The translations under genes and the position numbers were made by a program. Positions 25,604 to 34,438 of a stretch of 64,000 nucleotides of DNA are shown here, in pieces (within the stretch, counting starts at the first letter, position 1; each line of letters starts with the position of its first letter). The notes beneath the pieces were generated by a model. The model worked only from the letters and a program-made list of their open reading frames with translations. It did not search any database and was not told where the DNA came from. The DNA is from Aquimarina intermedia (GTDB lineage: Bacteria > Bacteroidota > Bacteroidia > Flavobacteriales > Flavobacteriaceae). The DNA is taken from contig NZ_VNHU01000002.1 of the NCBI RefSeq assembly GCF_008124785.1, forward strand, positions 496,001 through 560,000. The letters run 5' to 3'.

Positions 25604-26994
25604 TGGCAAAAGTCTCCACTGAAGCACTTGGGCAGGAACCTATAGGATCATTATTGATCAAACAAGCTTTGCCAGCTTCAATCGGGATTTTAGTCATGTC
25701 CTTAAACATTTTGATCGACTCTATATTTGTCGGTAATTGGATAGGATCCATTGCTATTGCAGCAATTAATGTAGTTTTACCTGTATCTTTTTTTATCGCA
25801 GCTTTAGGAATGTCTATCGGCATAGGAGGGTCTAGTATTATATCAAGAGCTCTTGGGTCTAATCAAAAAGAAAAAGCCTTACGTACGTTTGGAAACCAGA
25901 TTACTCTGACTTTTATATGTACAATTTCTTTCGTTATTGTCGGACTCTATTTCATAAATGTTATCATTCCGCAATTTGGCGGTAAAGGTGATATTTTTGA
26001 TCCTGCCAAAATCTACTACACCATCGTACTATACGGAGTGCCAATTCTTGGATTCGCCATGATGGGCAATACGGTTATTAGAGCAGAAGGTAAACCAAAA
26101 TTTGCTATGATCGCCATGATCATTCCTACTGTTGGTAATCTGCTTATGGACTATGTTTTTATTAATCTCATGGATATGGGTATGCATGGAGCGGCTTGGG
26201 CAACTACTATTTCATATACTTTATGCTTTAGTTTTATTGCCTGGTTTTTCTTCTCAAAACATTCGGAACTTAAAATTAGCATTCGTCATTTGCGTTTAGA
26301 TCGATCAATAGTTTCTGAAATCGCTTCTTTGGGCGGCGTAACTTTGGCACGACAGGCTGTTGTAAGTATTACCTACCTCTTAATGAACAATATACTTTTT
26401 GATCTTGGGCAAGAAGCTTTAGTTGCAGTTTACGCTATAATTGGTAGAATGTTAATGTTCGCTCTGTTCCCCGTTTTTGGGGTTACGCAAGGTTTTTTAC
26501 CCATAGCAGGATATAATTACGGTGCCCTGCGTTTTCAACGGGTACGAGAAAGTATCAATACCGCTATTTTATATGCTTCAATAGTTGCCACTATAGTGTT
26601 TATCGGTCTTATGACCTTTCCGGCAGAAATCACCTCTCTCTTCATAAGTACTAACGAAAACATGTCTGCAAAAGAGCTCGCGCTCAATAACTTTGTATTA
26701 TCACATACCGCCGAACCTATGCGCTGGGTATTTGCCGCCACGCCTATTATTGCTCTGCAACTCATCGGAGCTGCTTATTTTCAAGCGATCGGTAAAGCTA
26801 TTCCCGCCTTGTTACTCACACTTTCACGACAAGGGTTCTTTTTTATCCCACTACTCTTAATCTTACCCAACTATTATGGAGAATTAGGTGTTTGGATTTC
26901 ATTTCCAATTGCAGACGTTTTAGCGACCATCGTAACCGGATATTTCTTAAATCGAGAAGTACGTAAAAAACTATTAGTTCGACCAGCTACCTAA
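25603..26994 (+). CDS. MATE-family efflux transporter
   Basis: A 463-residue protein with about 12 membrane segments in two six-helix halves, the layout of the MATE (multidrug and toxic compound extrusion) family. Motifs such as ALPASIGILVMSLNILIDS near the start, and GFLPIAGYNYGA after helix 8, support this. These are Na+- or H+-driven exporters. Translational coupling to hemH (shared TAATG) raises the possibility that it exports a porphyrin or heme-related compound, but that is inference; a general drug or metabolite exporter is equally possible. Confidence 0.9.
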   Translation: MAKVSTEALGQEPIGSLLIKQALPASIGILVMSLNILIDSIFVGNWIGSIAIAAINVVLPVSFFIAALGMSIGIGGSSIISRALGSNQKEKALRTFGNQITLTFICTISFVIVGLYFINVIIPQFGGKGDIFDPAKIYYTIVLYGVPILGFAMMGNTVIRAEGKPKFAMIAMIIPTVGNLLMDYVFINLMDMGMHGAAWATTISYTLCFSFIAWFFFSKHSELKISIRHLRLDRSIVSEIASLGGVTLARQAVVSITYLLMNNILFDLGQEALVAVYAIIGRMLMFALFPVFGVTQGFLPIAGYNYGALRFQRVRESINTAILYASIVATIVFIGLMTFPAEITSLFISTNENMSAKELALNNFVLSHTAEPMRWVFAATPIIALQLIGAAYFQAIGKAIPALLLTLSRQGFFFIPLLLILPNYYGELGVWISFPIADVLATIVTGYFLNREVRKKLLVRPAT

Positions 26995-27117
26995 GATTTC
27001 TTTTGAATCGCCCAAGAAACGCAGTAATTTTTTATTAAAATAATATTAAATTCTTACTTTTAGCTAAGAATTTATAATCAATACAAATCTCCTCGAGATC
27101 TACAATACTTTTATTTT

Positions 27118-30100
27118 ATGTTTTCACATGTTTTAAAGACTATCTGCCTTCTTTTTTATGCACTGATTTTTATTCATACGGGTCACTCTCAAGACATTGA
27201 CCCTAAATATTATGAAGGCCTTGACTACCGGCTTATTGGACCTTTCAGAGGAGGAAGAAGTGCCGCTGTAACCGGAGTGCCGGGCAAACCAAATCTTTTC
27301 TATTTTGGTGCTACCGGCGGTGGTGTTTGGAAAACTACAGATGGCGGTCGTACTTGGGAAAATATTTCGGATGGTTATTTTGGAGGTTCTATAGGTGCCA
27401 TCACAGTAGCAAAAAGTGATCCTAACGTCATCTACGTGGGGGGTGGAGAAAAAACCTTACGTGGTAATGTCTCTTCAGGTTACGGAGTTTGGAAAAGTGT
27501 AGATGCCGGCAAAACATGGAAAAAATCAGGTCTGCCTAAAAGCAGACATATCCCCAGGATCAGTGTGCATCCAACAAATCCTGACATAGTGTATGCTGCC
27601 GTTTTAGGGAATATATACAAGACTACCGAGGAACGCGGAGTTTATAAAAGTACCGATGGAGGTGAAAATTGGAAAAAAGTCCTTTTTGCCAATGAAGATG
27701 CAGGTGCTGTAGATTTAATTCTGGATCCCAATAACCCAAGAATACTCTATGCCTCTACCTGGAACGCCAGACGTACCCCATACAGTTTAAGTTCTGGTGG
27801 TGAGGGTTCAACCTTGTGGAAAAGTACAGACAGCGGAAAAACATGGAATGATCTATCCAAAAATAAAGGATTTGCCAAAGATACCTTAGGTATTATCGGA
27901 GTCACAGTATCCCCTGCTGATAGCGAACGTGTTTGGGCTATTGTTGAAAACAAAGAAAAAGGTGGCGTTTATCGCAGTGATGATGGAGGTACTACTTGGA
28001 GTCTTATAAACAGCGACCGAAGTCTAAGACAAAGGGCCTGGTATTATACCAGAATCTATGCTGATCCGGCTGACAAGGATATTGTGTACGTAGTTAATGT
28101 TTCCTATCATAAGAGTAAAGACGGAGGTAAAAATTTTAGTAGCTACCGAGCGCCACATGGAGATCATCATGATCTATGGATTGCTCCAGAAAACCCGAAA
28201 CGCATGATTATAGGTGATGATGGGGGTGCACAAGTTACATATGACGGCGGAGAAACCTGGAGCACTTACCATAATCAACCTACAGCACAATTTTACAGAG
28301 TTACTACCGATAATCATTTTCCATATCGTATTTATGCTGCTCAACAGGACAATTCAACAATACGCATCAACCATCGCAGTAGCGGGAATGCAATCACCGA
28401 AGATGACTGGGAAGAAACAGCAGGTGGTGAATCTGCTCATATCGCAGTGGACCCTACAAACAATGATATTGTCTATGGAGGTAGTTATGATGGTTTTCTT
28501 ACCCGTGTCAATCACAAAACCGGATCAACACGATCGGTGAGTGTGTGGCCGGATAATCCGATGGGACATGGTGCCGAGGATATGAAATATCGTTTCCAAT
28601 GGAATTTCCCTATTCTGTTTTCTAAACATAATCCTAAAAAATTGTATACTTTTTCTAATCATGTACATGTAACCGAAAATGAAGGACAGAGCTGGGAGGT
28701 ACTAAGTCCGGATCTCACGCGTAATGATCCAACAAAATTAAAATCTTCCGGTGGTCCGATTACACAAGATAACACATCGGTTGAATATTATTGTACAATC
28801 TTTGCCGCTGCCGAAAGCCCGTTGAAAGAAGGTTTATTATGGACAGGGAGTGACGATGGATTAATTCATGTGAGCAAAGATGGCGGTAAAAATTGGAAAA
28901 ATGTGACACCGAAGGGATTGCCCGAATGGACAATGATTAACAGTATAGAGCCTAGCGCATTTGATGAAGGGACTTGTTATATTGCAGGTACCCGTTATAA
29001 ATCAGGAGATTTTGCGCCCTACCTATACAAAACCACAGATTTTGGTCAAAATTGGATCAAAATTGTTCAAGGTATCGCTCCAGAACATTTTACTCGTGTG
29101 TTACGAGAAGATCCTAAACGCAAGGGATTATTATACGCCGGTACAGAAACCGGTATGTACATCTCTTTTAATAACGGAAAACTATGGAAACCTTTTCAAT
29201 TGAATCTTCCTATTGTTCCTATTACCGACTTGACTATCAAAAATAATAATTTGATCGTTGCAACTCAGGGTCGAAGTCTGTGGATTCTCGATGATCTTAC
29301 GCTTTTACACCAACTCACTTCTGATATTCAGGAGAAGTCTATGCATCTCTATCAACCTAAGCAAACAATTCGTATGGAGGGCCGTTCAAAAGAAGCGTCA
29401 AAAACCGAAGGAATGAATCATCCATCTGGGGTGCTTACTTATTTTTATTTGGATACCTATGATGCTAAAAAAGACACCATTTCACTTACTTATTTTAACA
29501 AGAATAAAGATACACTCGCCACTTTTTCAAATCACGCAAAAGAGAAAAAAGATCAATTGAACCTATCAGCAGGACTCAACACCTATTCATGGAATACCCG
29601 TGGTAAAGGCGCTAAAAAATTAGACGGCATGATCTTATGGTGGGCAAATCTGGATGGACCTAAGGCAGTTCCCGGCACCTATAGTGTAACATTGAATAAA
29701 AACGGTAAGATCGAAGAATCATCAGAATTTTCTATTACTGCCGATCCTAGAACCGAAGCGACGCCAGAAGCAATGCAAGCACAATATGATTTTATAACAG
29801 ATGTGAATAAAACAATTCAACGTGCGCATTCTTCTATCGAGAAAATCAAGGAAATCAATAAAAAACTAAGTGCCTTTGAAACTCAGAATAGACAAAATAC
29901 TAAGACCAAGGAACTTGTTGAAAAAGCTGCTGAGCTTCAGAAAAAATTTTCAGCCATAGAAAAAGCTTTGTACCAGACAAAAAATAAAAGTGGACAAGAT
30001 CCTCTAAATTTTCCCATAAAACTTACCAACAAATTAGGCCATCTTAATGCATTGGTCGGCATGGGAGACTTTGGTCCTACGGCTCAAGACGTGGCAGTAA

Positions 30101-30228
30101 AAAATGAATTAACTGAAAAAATAGAAGCGCAGTTGACAATATTTGATGCTTTAATAGAAAAAGAAATTGAAAGTTTTAATAAAGCTTTCAACACATTGCA
30201 GCTTAAGTATCTATCGGTAAGTCAATAA
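27118..30228 (+). CDS. secreted BNR/sortilin-like beta-propeller protein
   Basis: A 1036-residue protein with a signal peptide (1-24) and many Asp-box (BNR) repeats of the form S-x-D-x-G-x-T-W, for example WKTTDGGRTW, WKSVDAGKTW, YKSTDGGENW, WKSTDSGKTW and YRSDDGGTTW. These build one or two beta-propellers across residues about 30-740. A helical, lysine-rich C-terminal region (about 880-1030) follows. Databases often label this family glycosyl hydrolase or VPS10/sortilin-like, but no catalytic residues can be assigned. It has no T9SS tail. It stands alone between the MATE and hemJ genes. Confidence 0.85.
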   Translation: MFSHVLKTICLLFYALIFIHTGHSQDIDPKYYEGLDYRLIGPFRGGRSAAVTGVPGKPNLFYFGATGGGVWKTTDGGRTWENISDGYFGGSIGAITVAKSDPNVIYVGGGEKTLRGNVSSGYGVWKSVDAGKTWKKSGLPKSRHIPRISVHPTNPDIVYAAVLGNIYKTTEERGVYKSTDGGENWKKVLFANEDAGAVDLILDPNNPRILYASTWNARRTPYSLSSGGEGSTLWKSTDSGKTWNDLSKNKGFAKDTLGIIGVTVSPADSERVWAIVENKEKGGVYRSDDGGTTWSLINSDRSLRQRAWYYTRIYADPADKDIVYVVNVSYHKSKDGGKNFSSYRAPHGDHHDLWIAPENPKRMIIGDDGGAQVTYDGGETWSTYHNQPTAQFYRVTTDNHFPYRIYAAQQDNSTIRINHRSSGNAITEDDWEETAGGESAHIAVDPTNNDIVYGGSYDGFLTRVNHKTGSTRSVSVWPDNPMGHGAEDMKYRFQWNFPILFSKHNPKKLYTFSNHVHVTENEGQSWEVLSPDLTRNDPTKLKSSGGPITQDNTSVEYYCTIFAAAESPLKEGLLWTGSDDGLIHVSKDGGKNWKNVTPKGLPEWTMINSIEPSAFDEGTCYIAGTRYKSGDFAPYLYKTTDFGQNWIKIVQGIAPEHFTRVLREDPKRKGLLYAGTETGMYISFNNGKLWKPFQLNLPIVPITDLTIKNNNLIVATQGRSLWILDDLTLLHQLTSDIQEKSMHLYQPKQTIRMEGRSKEASKTEGMNHPSGVLTYFYLDTYDAKKDTISLTYFNKNKDTLATFSNHAKEKKDQLNLSAGLNTYSWNTRGKGAKKLDGMILWWANLDGPKAVPGTYSVTLNKNGKIEESSEFSITADPRTEATPEAMQAQYDFITDVNKTIQRAHSSIEKIKEINKKLSAFETQNRQNTKTKELVEKAAELQKKFSAIEKALYQTKNKSGQDPLNFPIKLTNKLGHLNALVGMGDFGPTAQDVAVKNELTEKIEAQLTIFDALIEKEIESFNKAFNTLQLKYLSVSQ

Positions 30229-30252
30229 TATCAATTTAGCGTATCAAGCCAA

Positions 30253-30804
30253 ATGTTAGAATATTATAATTACATAAAATCCCTGCACCTTATCTTTGTG
30301 ATCACATGGTTTGCAGGGTTATTTTATATTCCCAGATTATTTATTTATCAAATAGAAGCGTATCAAAAATCTGAGCCTGAACGGACTATATTAACAAAAC
30401 AGTTCAAGTTAATGACAAAGCGTCTTTGGTTTATAATCAGCTGGCCCTCTGCAGTTTTGGCCACCGGATTTGCCATTTGGCTACTTGTTCTTATGCCGGG
30501 TTGGTTACAGGCGCCATGGATGCATGTCAAGTTGGGGTTTGTAGTTTTATTGATTGGGTATCATCTAAAATGTCATCACCTCTACAAGCAACTACAACAG
30601 GATATTGTAAAATGGAGTTCGAACCAAATGCGATTATGGAACGAAGGTTCAACCTTGATTCTTTTTTCGGTTATTTTTCTCGTGATCGTACGGGATGCTG
30701 TAAATTGGATATACGGAGTCATCGGTATATTTTCATTAGCAATCATGTTGATGTTGGGGATAAAAATATACAAACGCATTCGAGAAAAAAATCCAGAAGC
30801 TTAA
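30253..30804 (+). CDS. hemJ: HemJ-type protoporphyrinogen IX oxidase (CopD/UPF0093 family)
   Basis: A 183-residue protein with four membrane segments. The N-terminal block SLHLIFVITWFAGLFYIPR carries the conserved histidine, and HVKLGFVVLLIGYHLKCH the second conserved region. HemJ is a heme b-containing membrane enzyme that oxidises protoporphyrinogen IX. It fills the step between hemF and hemH in this window, where no hemG or hemY is seen. It lies 24 bases after the BNR gene and 10 bases before a GNAT gene. Confidence 0.88.
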   Translation: MLEYYNYIKSLHLIFVITWFAGLFYIPRLFIYQIEAYQKSEPERTILTKQFKLMTKRLWFIISWPSAVLATGFAIWLLVLMPGWLQAPWMHVKLGFVVLLIGYHLKCHHLYKQLQQDIVKWSSNQMRLWNEGSTLILFSVIFLVIVRDAVNWIYGVIGIFSLAIMLMLGIKIYKRIREKNPEA

Positions 30805-30814
30805 TCTAATCGGT

Positions 30815-31330
30815 ATGAAGTCTCCCTCACTACATATCCGTGAAGCCATACCAAGTGACGCCAAAGATTTACTAGCACTAAAAATGAATTACCTGCGCAC
30901 TACGCAAACGATTCCGCTGTATATTGAAGAATACGCAAACGACCGTCAAGCGGAAGCTGAATTAATTCTGCGATATCAAAAACAAGCAAACAGTCTATTA
31001 TTATTGACTTATAGTGATGATCAACTGGTGGGAAATATTGATATAACCGGTAACCAACGCCAAAAATTACAGCATACTGCAGTTGTCGGAATGGGTGTAC
31101 ATACCGCTCACCATAACAAAGGCATAGGAGCAGCCTTATTACAACAAACAATCCATTGGGCAAAAACAAACTCAATACTCAAAATTCTTTGGCTGGAGGT
31201 ATACAGTTCTAATTGTTCAGGCATAGCCCTGTATACTAAGCTAGGTTTTACGAAATGTGGAACTATTCCAAAATTTTTTAACGAATCTAGCGGATATGTT
31301 GATAAGCATACCATGTATTTGATGGTTTAG
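30815..31330 (+). CDS. GNAT-family N-acetyltransferase
   Basis: This 171-residue single GNAT domain has the acetyl-CoA-binding motif A in VVGMGVHTAHHNKGIGAALL (the Q/R-x-x-G-x-G/A core is HNKGIGAA), and a C-terminal part, ALYTKLGFTKCG, that is typical of the fold's last strands. The acceptor substrate cannot be read from sequence; RimI-like, antibiotic or polyamine acceptors are all possible. It follows hemJ by 10 bases in the same direction, so it is probably on the same transcript. Confidence 0.88.
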   Translation: MKSPSLHIREAIPSDAKDLLALKMNYLRTTQTIPLYIEEYANDRQAEAELILRYQKQANSLLLLTYSDDQLVGNIDITGNQRQKLQHTAVVGMGVHTAHHNKGIGAALLQQTIHWAKTNSILKILWLEVYSSNCSGIALYTKLGFTKCGTIPKFFNESSGYVDKHTMYLMV

Positions 31331-31395
31331 TTTATAGACATTTGTTAAAACGGGGCTTAAACTCCTGTAATTCGTGGTACTTCGTGAGTTTTCCT

Positions 31396-31403
31396 TATCT
31401 TCG
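31396..31403 (+). promoter_or_regulatory. candidate -7 element for the yicC-gmk-nadD operon
   Basis: TATCTTCG matches seven of eight positions of the TAnnTTTG box, 22 bases before the yicC ATG. Confidence 0.35.
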
Positions 31404-31424
31404 TGCAACTTTTAGCAAAATCTT

Positions 31425-32282
31425 ATGATTAAATCAATGACAGGCTTTGGTAAAGCAGTCCTGCAATTACCTACAAAAAAAATTACCATCGAGGTTAAAT
31501 CTTTAAACAGTAAAAATCTGGATCTTAATGCAAGAATACCTTCTCAATACAGAGAAAAAGAATTAGCAATGCGTAATACGATCGCTAAAACCTTGCAACG
31601 TGGTAAAGTTGATTTTGGGCTTTATGTAGAGGTAACAGCCGAAGAAACCTCTACTCAGGTAAATGCTGCTGTAGTTAAAAATTACATGGAACAACTTCGC
31701 GCTATTCATAGCGGTGCTGATATGGAATTGATGAAAATGGCTGTTAAAATGCCGGATGCTTTAAAAGTTGAGCGTGAAGAAATCGATGAAAAAGAGTACA
31801 AAGCAATCACAGATGCTTTAGCTACCGCACTTGTAGAGATTGAAAAATACAGAGAAGATGAAGGGAAAGTATTGGAAGAGGATTTTATTAAACGGATAGA
31901 AAAAATAGCAGAGCTTCTTGAAAAAGTCATTGCGATCGATCCCGAACGTATTGATGCCGTAAGAGAACGCCTACGTAAAGGTATCGCTGATTTGAAAGAA
32001 GCAGTGGATGAAAATCGTTTTGAGCAAGAATTGGTGTACTACATTGAAAAATTTGATATCACCGAAGAAAAGGTTCGTTTAAATAATCATTTAGAATATT
32101 TTACATCTACTTTAAATTCTGATGATTCGAATGGTAAAAAACTAGGCTTTATTACGCAGGAAATTGGCAGAGAAATTAATACTATTGGCAGCAAATCCAA
32201 CTATGCTCCGATGCAACAACTGGTAGTTCAGATGAAAGATGAGCTAGAAAAAATCAAAGAACAATTACTGAATGTTCTTTAA
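31425..32282 (+). CDS. yicC: YicC-family endoribonuclease
   Basis: A 285-residue protein beginning MIKSMTGFGKA, the hallmark N-terminus of YicC/YloC proteins, with the conserved C-terminal DUF1732 block FITQEIGREINTIGSK. Members have been shown to cleave RNA and to help degrade certain small RNAs; the exact targets in Bacteroidota are unknown. It is followed by gmk after 55 bases, the same gene order seen in many bacteria. Confidence 0.92.
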   Translation: MIKSMTGFGKAVLQLPTKKITIEVKSLNSKNLDLNARIPSQYREKELAMRNTIAKTLQRGKVDFGLYVEVTAEETSTQVNAAVVKNYMEQLRAIHSGADMELMKMAVKMPDALKVEREEIDEKEYKAITDALATALVEIEKYREDEGKVLEEDFIKRIEKIAELLEKVIAIDPERIDAVRERLRKGIADLKEAVDENRFEQELVYYIEKFDITEEKVRLNNHLEYFTSTLNSDDSNGKKLGFITQEIGREINTIGSKSNYAPMQQLVVQMKDELEKIKEQLLNVL

Positions 32283-32337
32283 GTCAAATAGCTTAAAATT
32301 ACAGATCCCAACGATCAAACTTTAAAAATATATTTCA

Positions 32338-32907
32338 ATGGAAGGAAAGCTAATCGTTCTTTCAGCACCCTCTGGTAGTGGTAAAACCACTTTAGTTAAA
32401 TATTTATTAGCTCAAGAAGAGCTCAAATTAGGTTTCTCGATCTCTGCTGCCTCTCGGGAACCGCGTGGTGCTGAGATTCATGGTAAGGACTACTATTTTC
32501 TCTCCCTGCGTGAATTCAAAGATAAAATTAAAGCCGAAGACTTCTTAGAATGGGAAGAAGTGTATCGAGATAGTTTTTATGGAACGCTTAAATCTGAAGT
32601 TCAGCGATTATGGGATAGTGGAAAACATGTTATTTTTGACATCGATGTTGTTGGCGGACTCGATATTAAAAGAATCTACCCGGATAGAACATTGGCTATT
32701 TTTGTAAAGCCTCCGAGTATTGAAGAGCTAAAAATTCGTCTCAAAAAGCGTAAAACAGAGTCCGAGGACAAAATTAATATGCGGGTAGCCAAAGCTTCTA
32801 CAGAATTAGCAACTGCTCCGCAATTTGATGCCATTATCACCAACGATGATTTGGTAAAAGCAAAAGTCGAAGTCTATCAATTAGTTAAAAAATTTCTCTT
32901 AGGATAG
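32338..32907 (+). CDS. gmk: guanylate kinase
   Basis: This 189-residue enzyme phosphorylates GMP to GDP. The P-loop SAPSGSGKTT is at about 9-18, the GMP-binding region contains SREPRGAEIHGKDYYF, and IFDIDVVGG follows. The length is typical. It is placed between yicC and nadD, an ordinary housekeeping arrangement. Confidence 0.96.
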   Translation: MEGKLIVLSAPSGSGKTTLVKYLLAQEELKLGFSISAASREPRGAEIHGKDYYFLSLREFKDKIKAEDFLEWEEVYRDSFYGTLKSEVQRLWDSGKHVIFDIDVVGGLDIKRIYPDRTLAIFVKPPSIEELKIRLKKRKTESEDKINMRVAKASTELATAPQFDAIITNDDLVKAKVEVYQLVKKFLLG

Positions 32908-32935
32908 TTTTTAAAACTCGAGTATCTTTAAACAT

Positions 32936-33520
32936 ATGAAAAAAAAGATCGGACTGTATTTTGGCACATTTAACCCTATTCATATCGGGCATTTGGCAAT
33001 TGCAAATCATATGGCAGAATATTCCGATTTAGACGAAATCTGGTTAGTAGTTACTCCACATAATCCGTTTAAAAAGAAAACCTCCTTATTAGACAATCAC
33101 CATAGGTTAGAAATGGTATTTCAAGCTACCGAAGGTTATGACAAACTTAAACCAAGCGATATTGAGTTCAAACTACCTCAACCTAATTATACGGTAAATA
33201 CCTTGGCCCATCTATTGGAGAAATATCTGGACTATTCGTTCGGCTTAATCATGGGCGAAGACAACTTGAAGGGTTTTCATAAGTGGAAAAACTATGAAAC
33301 TATTTTAGAACACCATAACATTTATGTGTATCCAAGAATCGCTGAAGGGAGGGTAGATAATCAATTTAAAGATCATCCAAAAATTCACCGTATTGCAGCA
33401 CCTATTATGCAGGTTTCATCAACATTTATTAGAAAGGCGATCGCCGAAGGCAAGAATATTCAGCCTCTGCTGCCCCCTACTGTCTGGAACTATATTGATG
33501 AAATGAATTTCTATCGATAA
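32936..33520 (+). CDS. nadD: nicotinate-nucleotide adenylyltransferase
   Basis: This 194-residue enzyme adenylates nicotinate mononucleotide in NAD synthesis. The nucleotidyltransferase motif GTFNPIHIGHL (H16, H19) is at the N-terminus, and the second motif SSTFIRKAI is near residue 163. It is the third gene of the yicC-gmk-nadD unit. A hairpin follows the stop codon. Confidence 0.95.
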   Translation: MKKKIGLYFGTFNPIHIGHLAIANHMAEYSDLDEIWLVVTPHNPFKKKTSLLDNHHRLEMVFQATEGYDKLKPSDIEFKLPQPNYTVNTLAHLLEKYLDYSFGLIMGEDNLKGFHKWKNYETILEHHNIYVYPRIAEGRVDNQFKDHPKIHRIAAPIMQVSSTFIRKAIAEGKNIQPLLPPTVWNYIDEMNFYR

Positions 33521-33524
33521 ACCC

Positions 33525-33562
33525 TTTCATCACAGTCCTATATAAGGCACCGTGATGAAAAG
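33525..33562. terminator. hairpin between convergent nadD and crotonase genes
   Basis: A nine- to ten-base stem, TTTCATCAC with GTGATGAAA, encloses an 18-base loop and is followed on the plus side by a T-rich tract. The position between two converging stop codons fits a shared terminator, though the loop is long. Confidence 0.5.
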
Positions 33563-33571
33563 ATTATTGTT

Positions 33572-34351
33572 TTATTTTCCTGGGAAATCTGCTTTTCTTT
33601 TTTCCAAAAATGCAGTAGTTCCTTCTTTAAAATCTTCGGTACCGAAACAGCTTCCAAAAGCCTCGACTTCCATATCAAATCCATTAATACCATCCTCATA
33701 ACTGGCATTCACAGCTTTTATGGCTGCGCGTATAGCAACGGTAGAGTTTTTCATGATCCTTGAAGCAATCTTTTCCGCCAACGGCAACAAATCCTCCTGT
33801 GTGGTTACATGATTTACTAAACCATATTGCAGCGCTTGATTAGCATCGATCATACCGGCAGTCATAATCATTTCCATAGCTCTTCCTTTTCCCACTAATT
33901 GCGGTAAACGTTGTGTCCCTCCATAACCCGGAATAACACCTAGAGAAACTTCCGGCAGACCCATCTTTGCTGTATCACTCGCTACTCTAAAATGAGCAGC
34001 CATTGCCAACTCTAACCCGCCGCCTAAAGCAAAGCCATTGATGGCAGCAATAACCGGTGTTCCCAAATTAGCTACAAAGTCAAAAAGTAATTCTTGCCCT
34101 TTTTTTGCTAATTTACCACCATCTGCGACAGAAAAATCAGCAAACTCCTTTATATCAGCTCCTGCTACAAAAGCTTTTTCACCACTTCCTGTGACAATAA
34201 TCACTTTGACTTCGAGATTCTCATCAAAGAATTTAAAAGCTTCGTGAAGCTCTTGGATAGTGTCTTTGTTAAGCGCATTTAATTTTGAAGGACGATTAAT
34301 GGTGATCCTTCCTAGATTATTTTGATGTTCTACGGAGATGTTTGTGTACAT
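33572..34351 (-). CDS. enoyl-CoA hydratase/isomerase (crotonase) family protein
   Basis: A 259-residue crotonase-fold enzyme. The oxyanion-hole segments AFVAGADIKEF and NGFALGGGLELAM are present, and both hydratase glutamates can be seen: E114 in GGLELAM and E134 in LPEVSLGVIPGYGG. It is likely to hydrate enoyl-CoA esters in fatty acid or amino acid breakdown. The CoA chain length is not deducible. It is monocistronic, with the histidine kinase gene 87 bases upstream in the same direction. Confidence 0.9.
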   Translation of the reverse strand: MYTNISVEHQNNLGRITINRPSKLNALNKDTIQELHEAFKFFDENLEVKVIIVTGSGEKAFVAGADIKEFADFSVADGGKLAKKGQELLFDFVANLGTPVIAAINGFALGGGLELAMAAHFRVASDTAKMGLPEVSLGVIPGYGGTQRLPQLVGKGRAMEMIMTAGMIDANQALQYGLVNHVTTQEDLLPLAEKIASRIMKNSTVAIRAAIKAVNASYEDGINGFDMEVEAFGSCFGTEDFKEGTTAFLEKRKADFPGK

Positions 34352-34438
34352 ACTACTATTAATTTATTAAAACCGAATGTTATATCGTTTCTGATATTTA
34401 TCTTTGAATTATTACAGTAAAGCTACAAATATTTGTGG

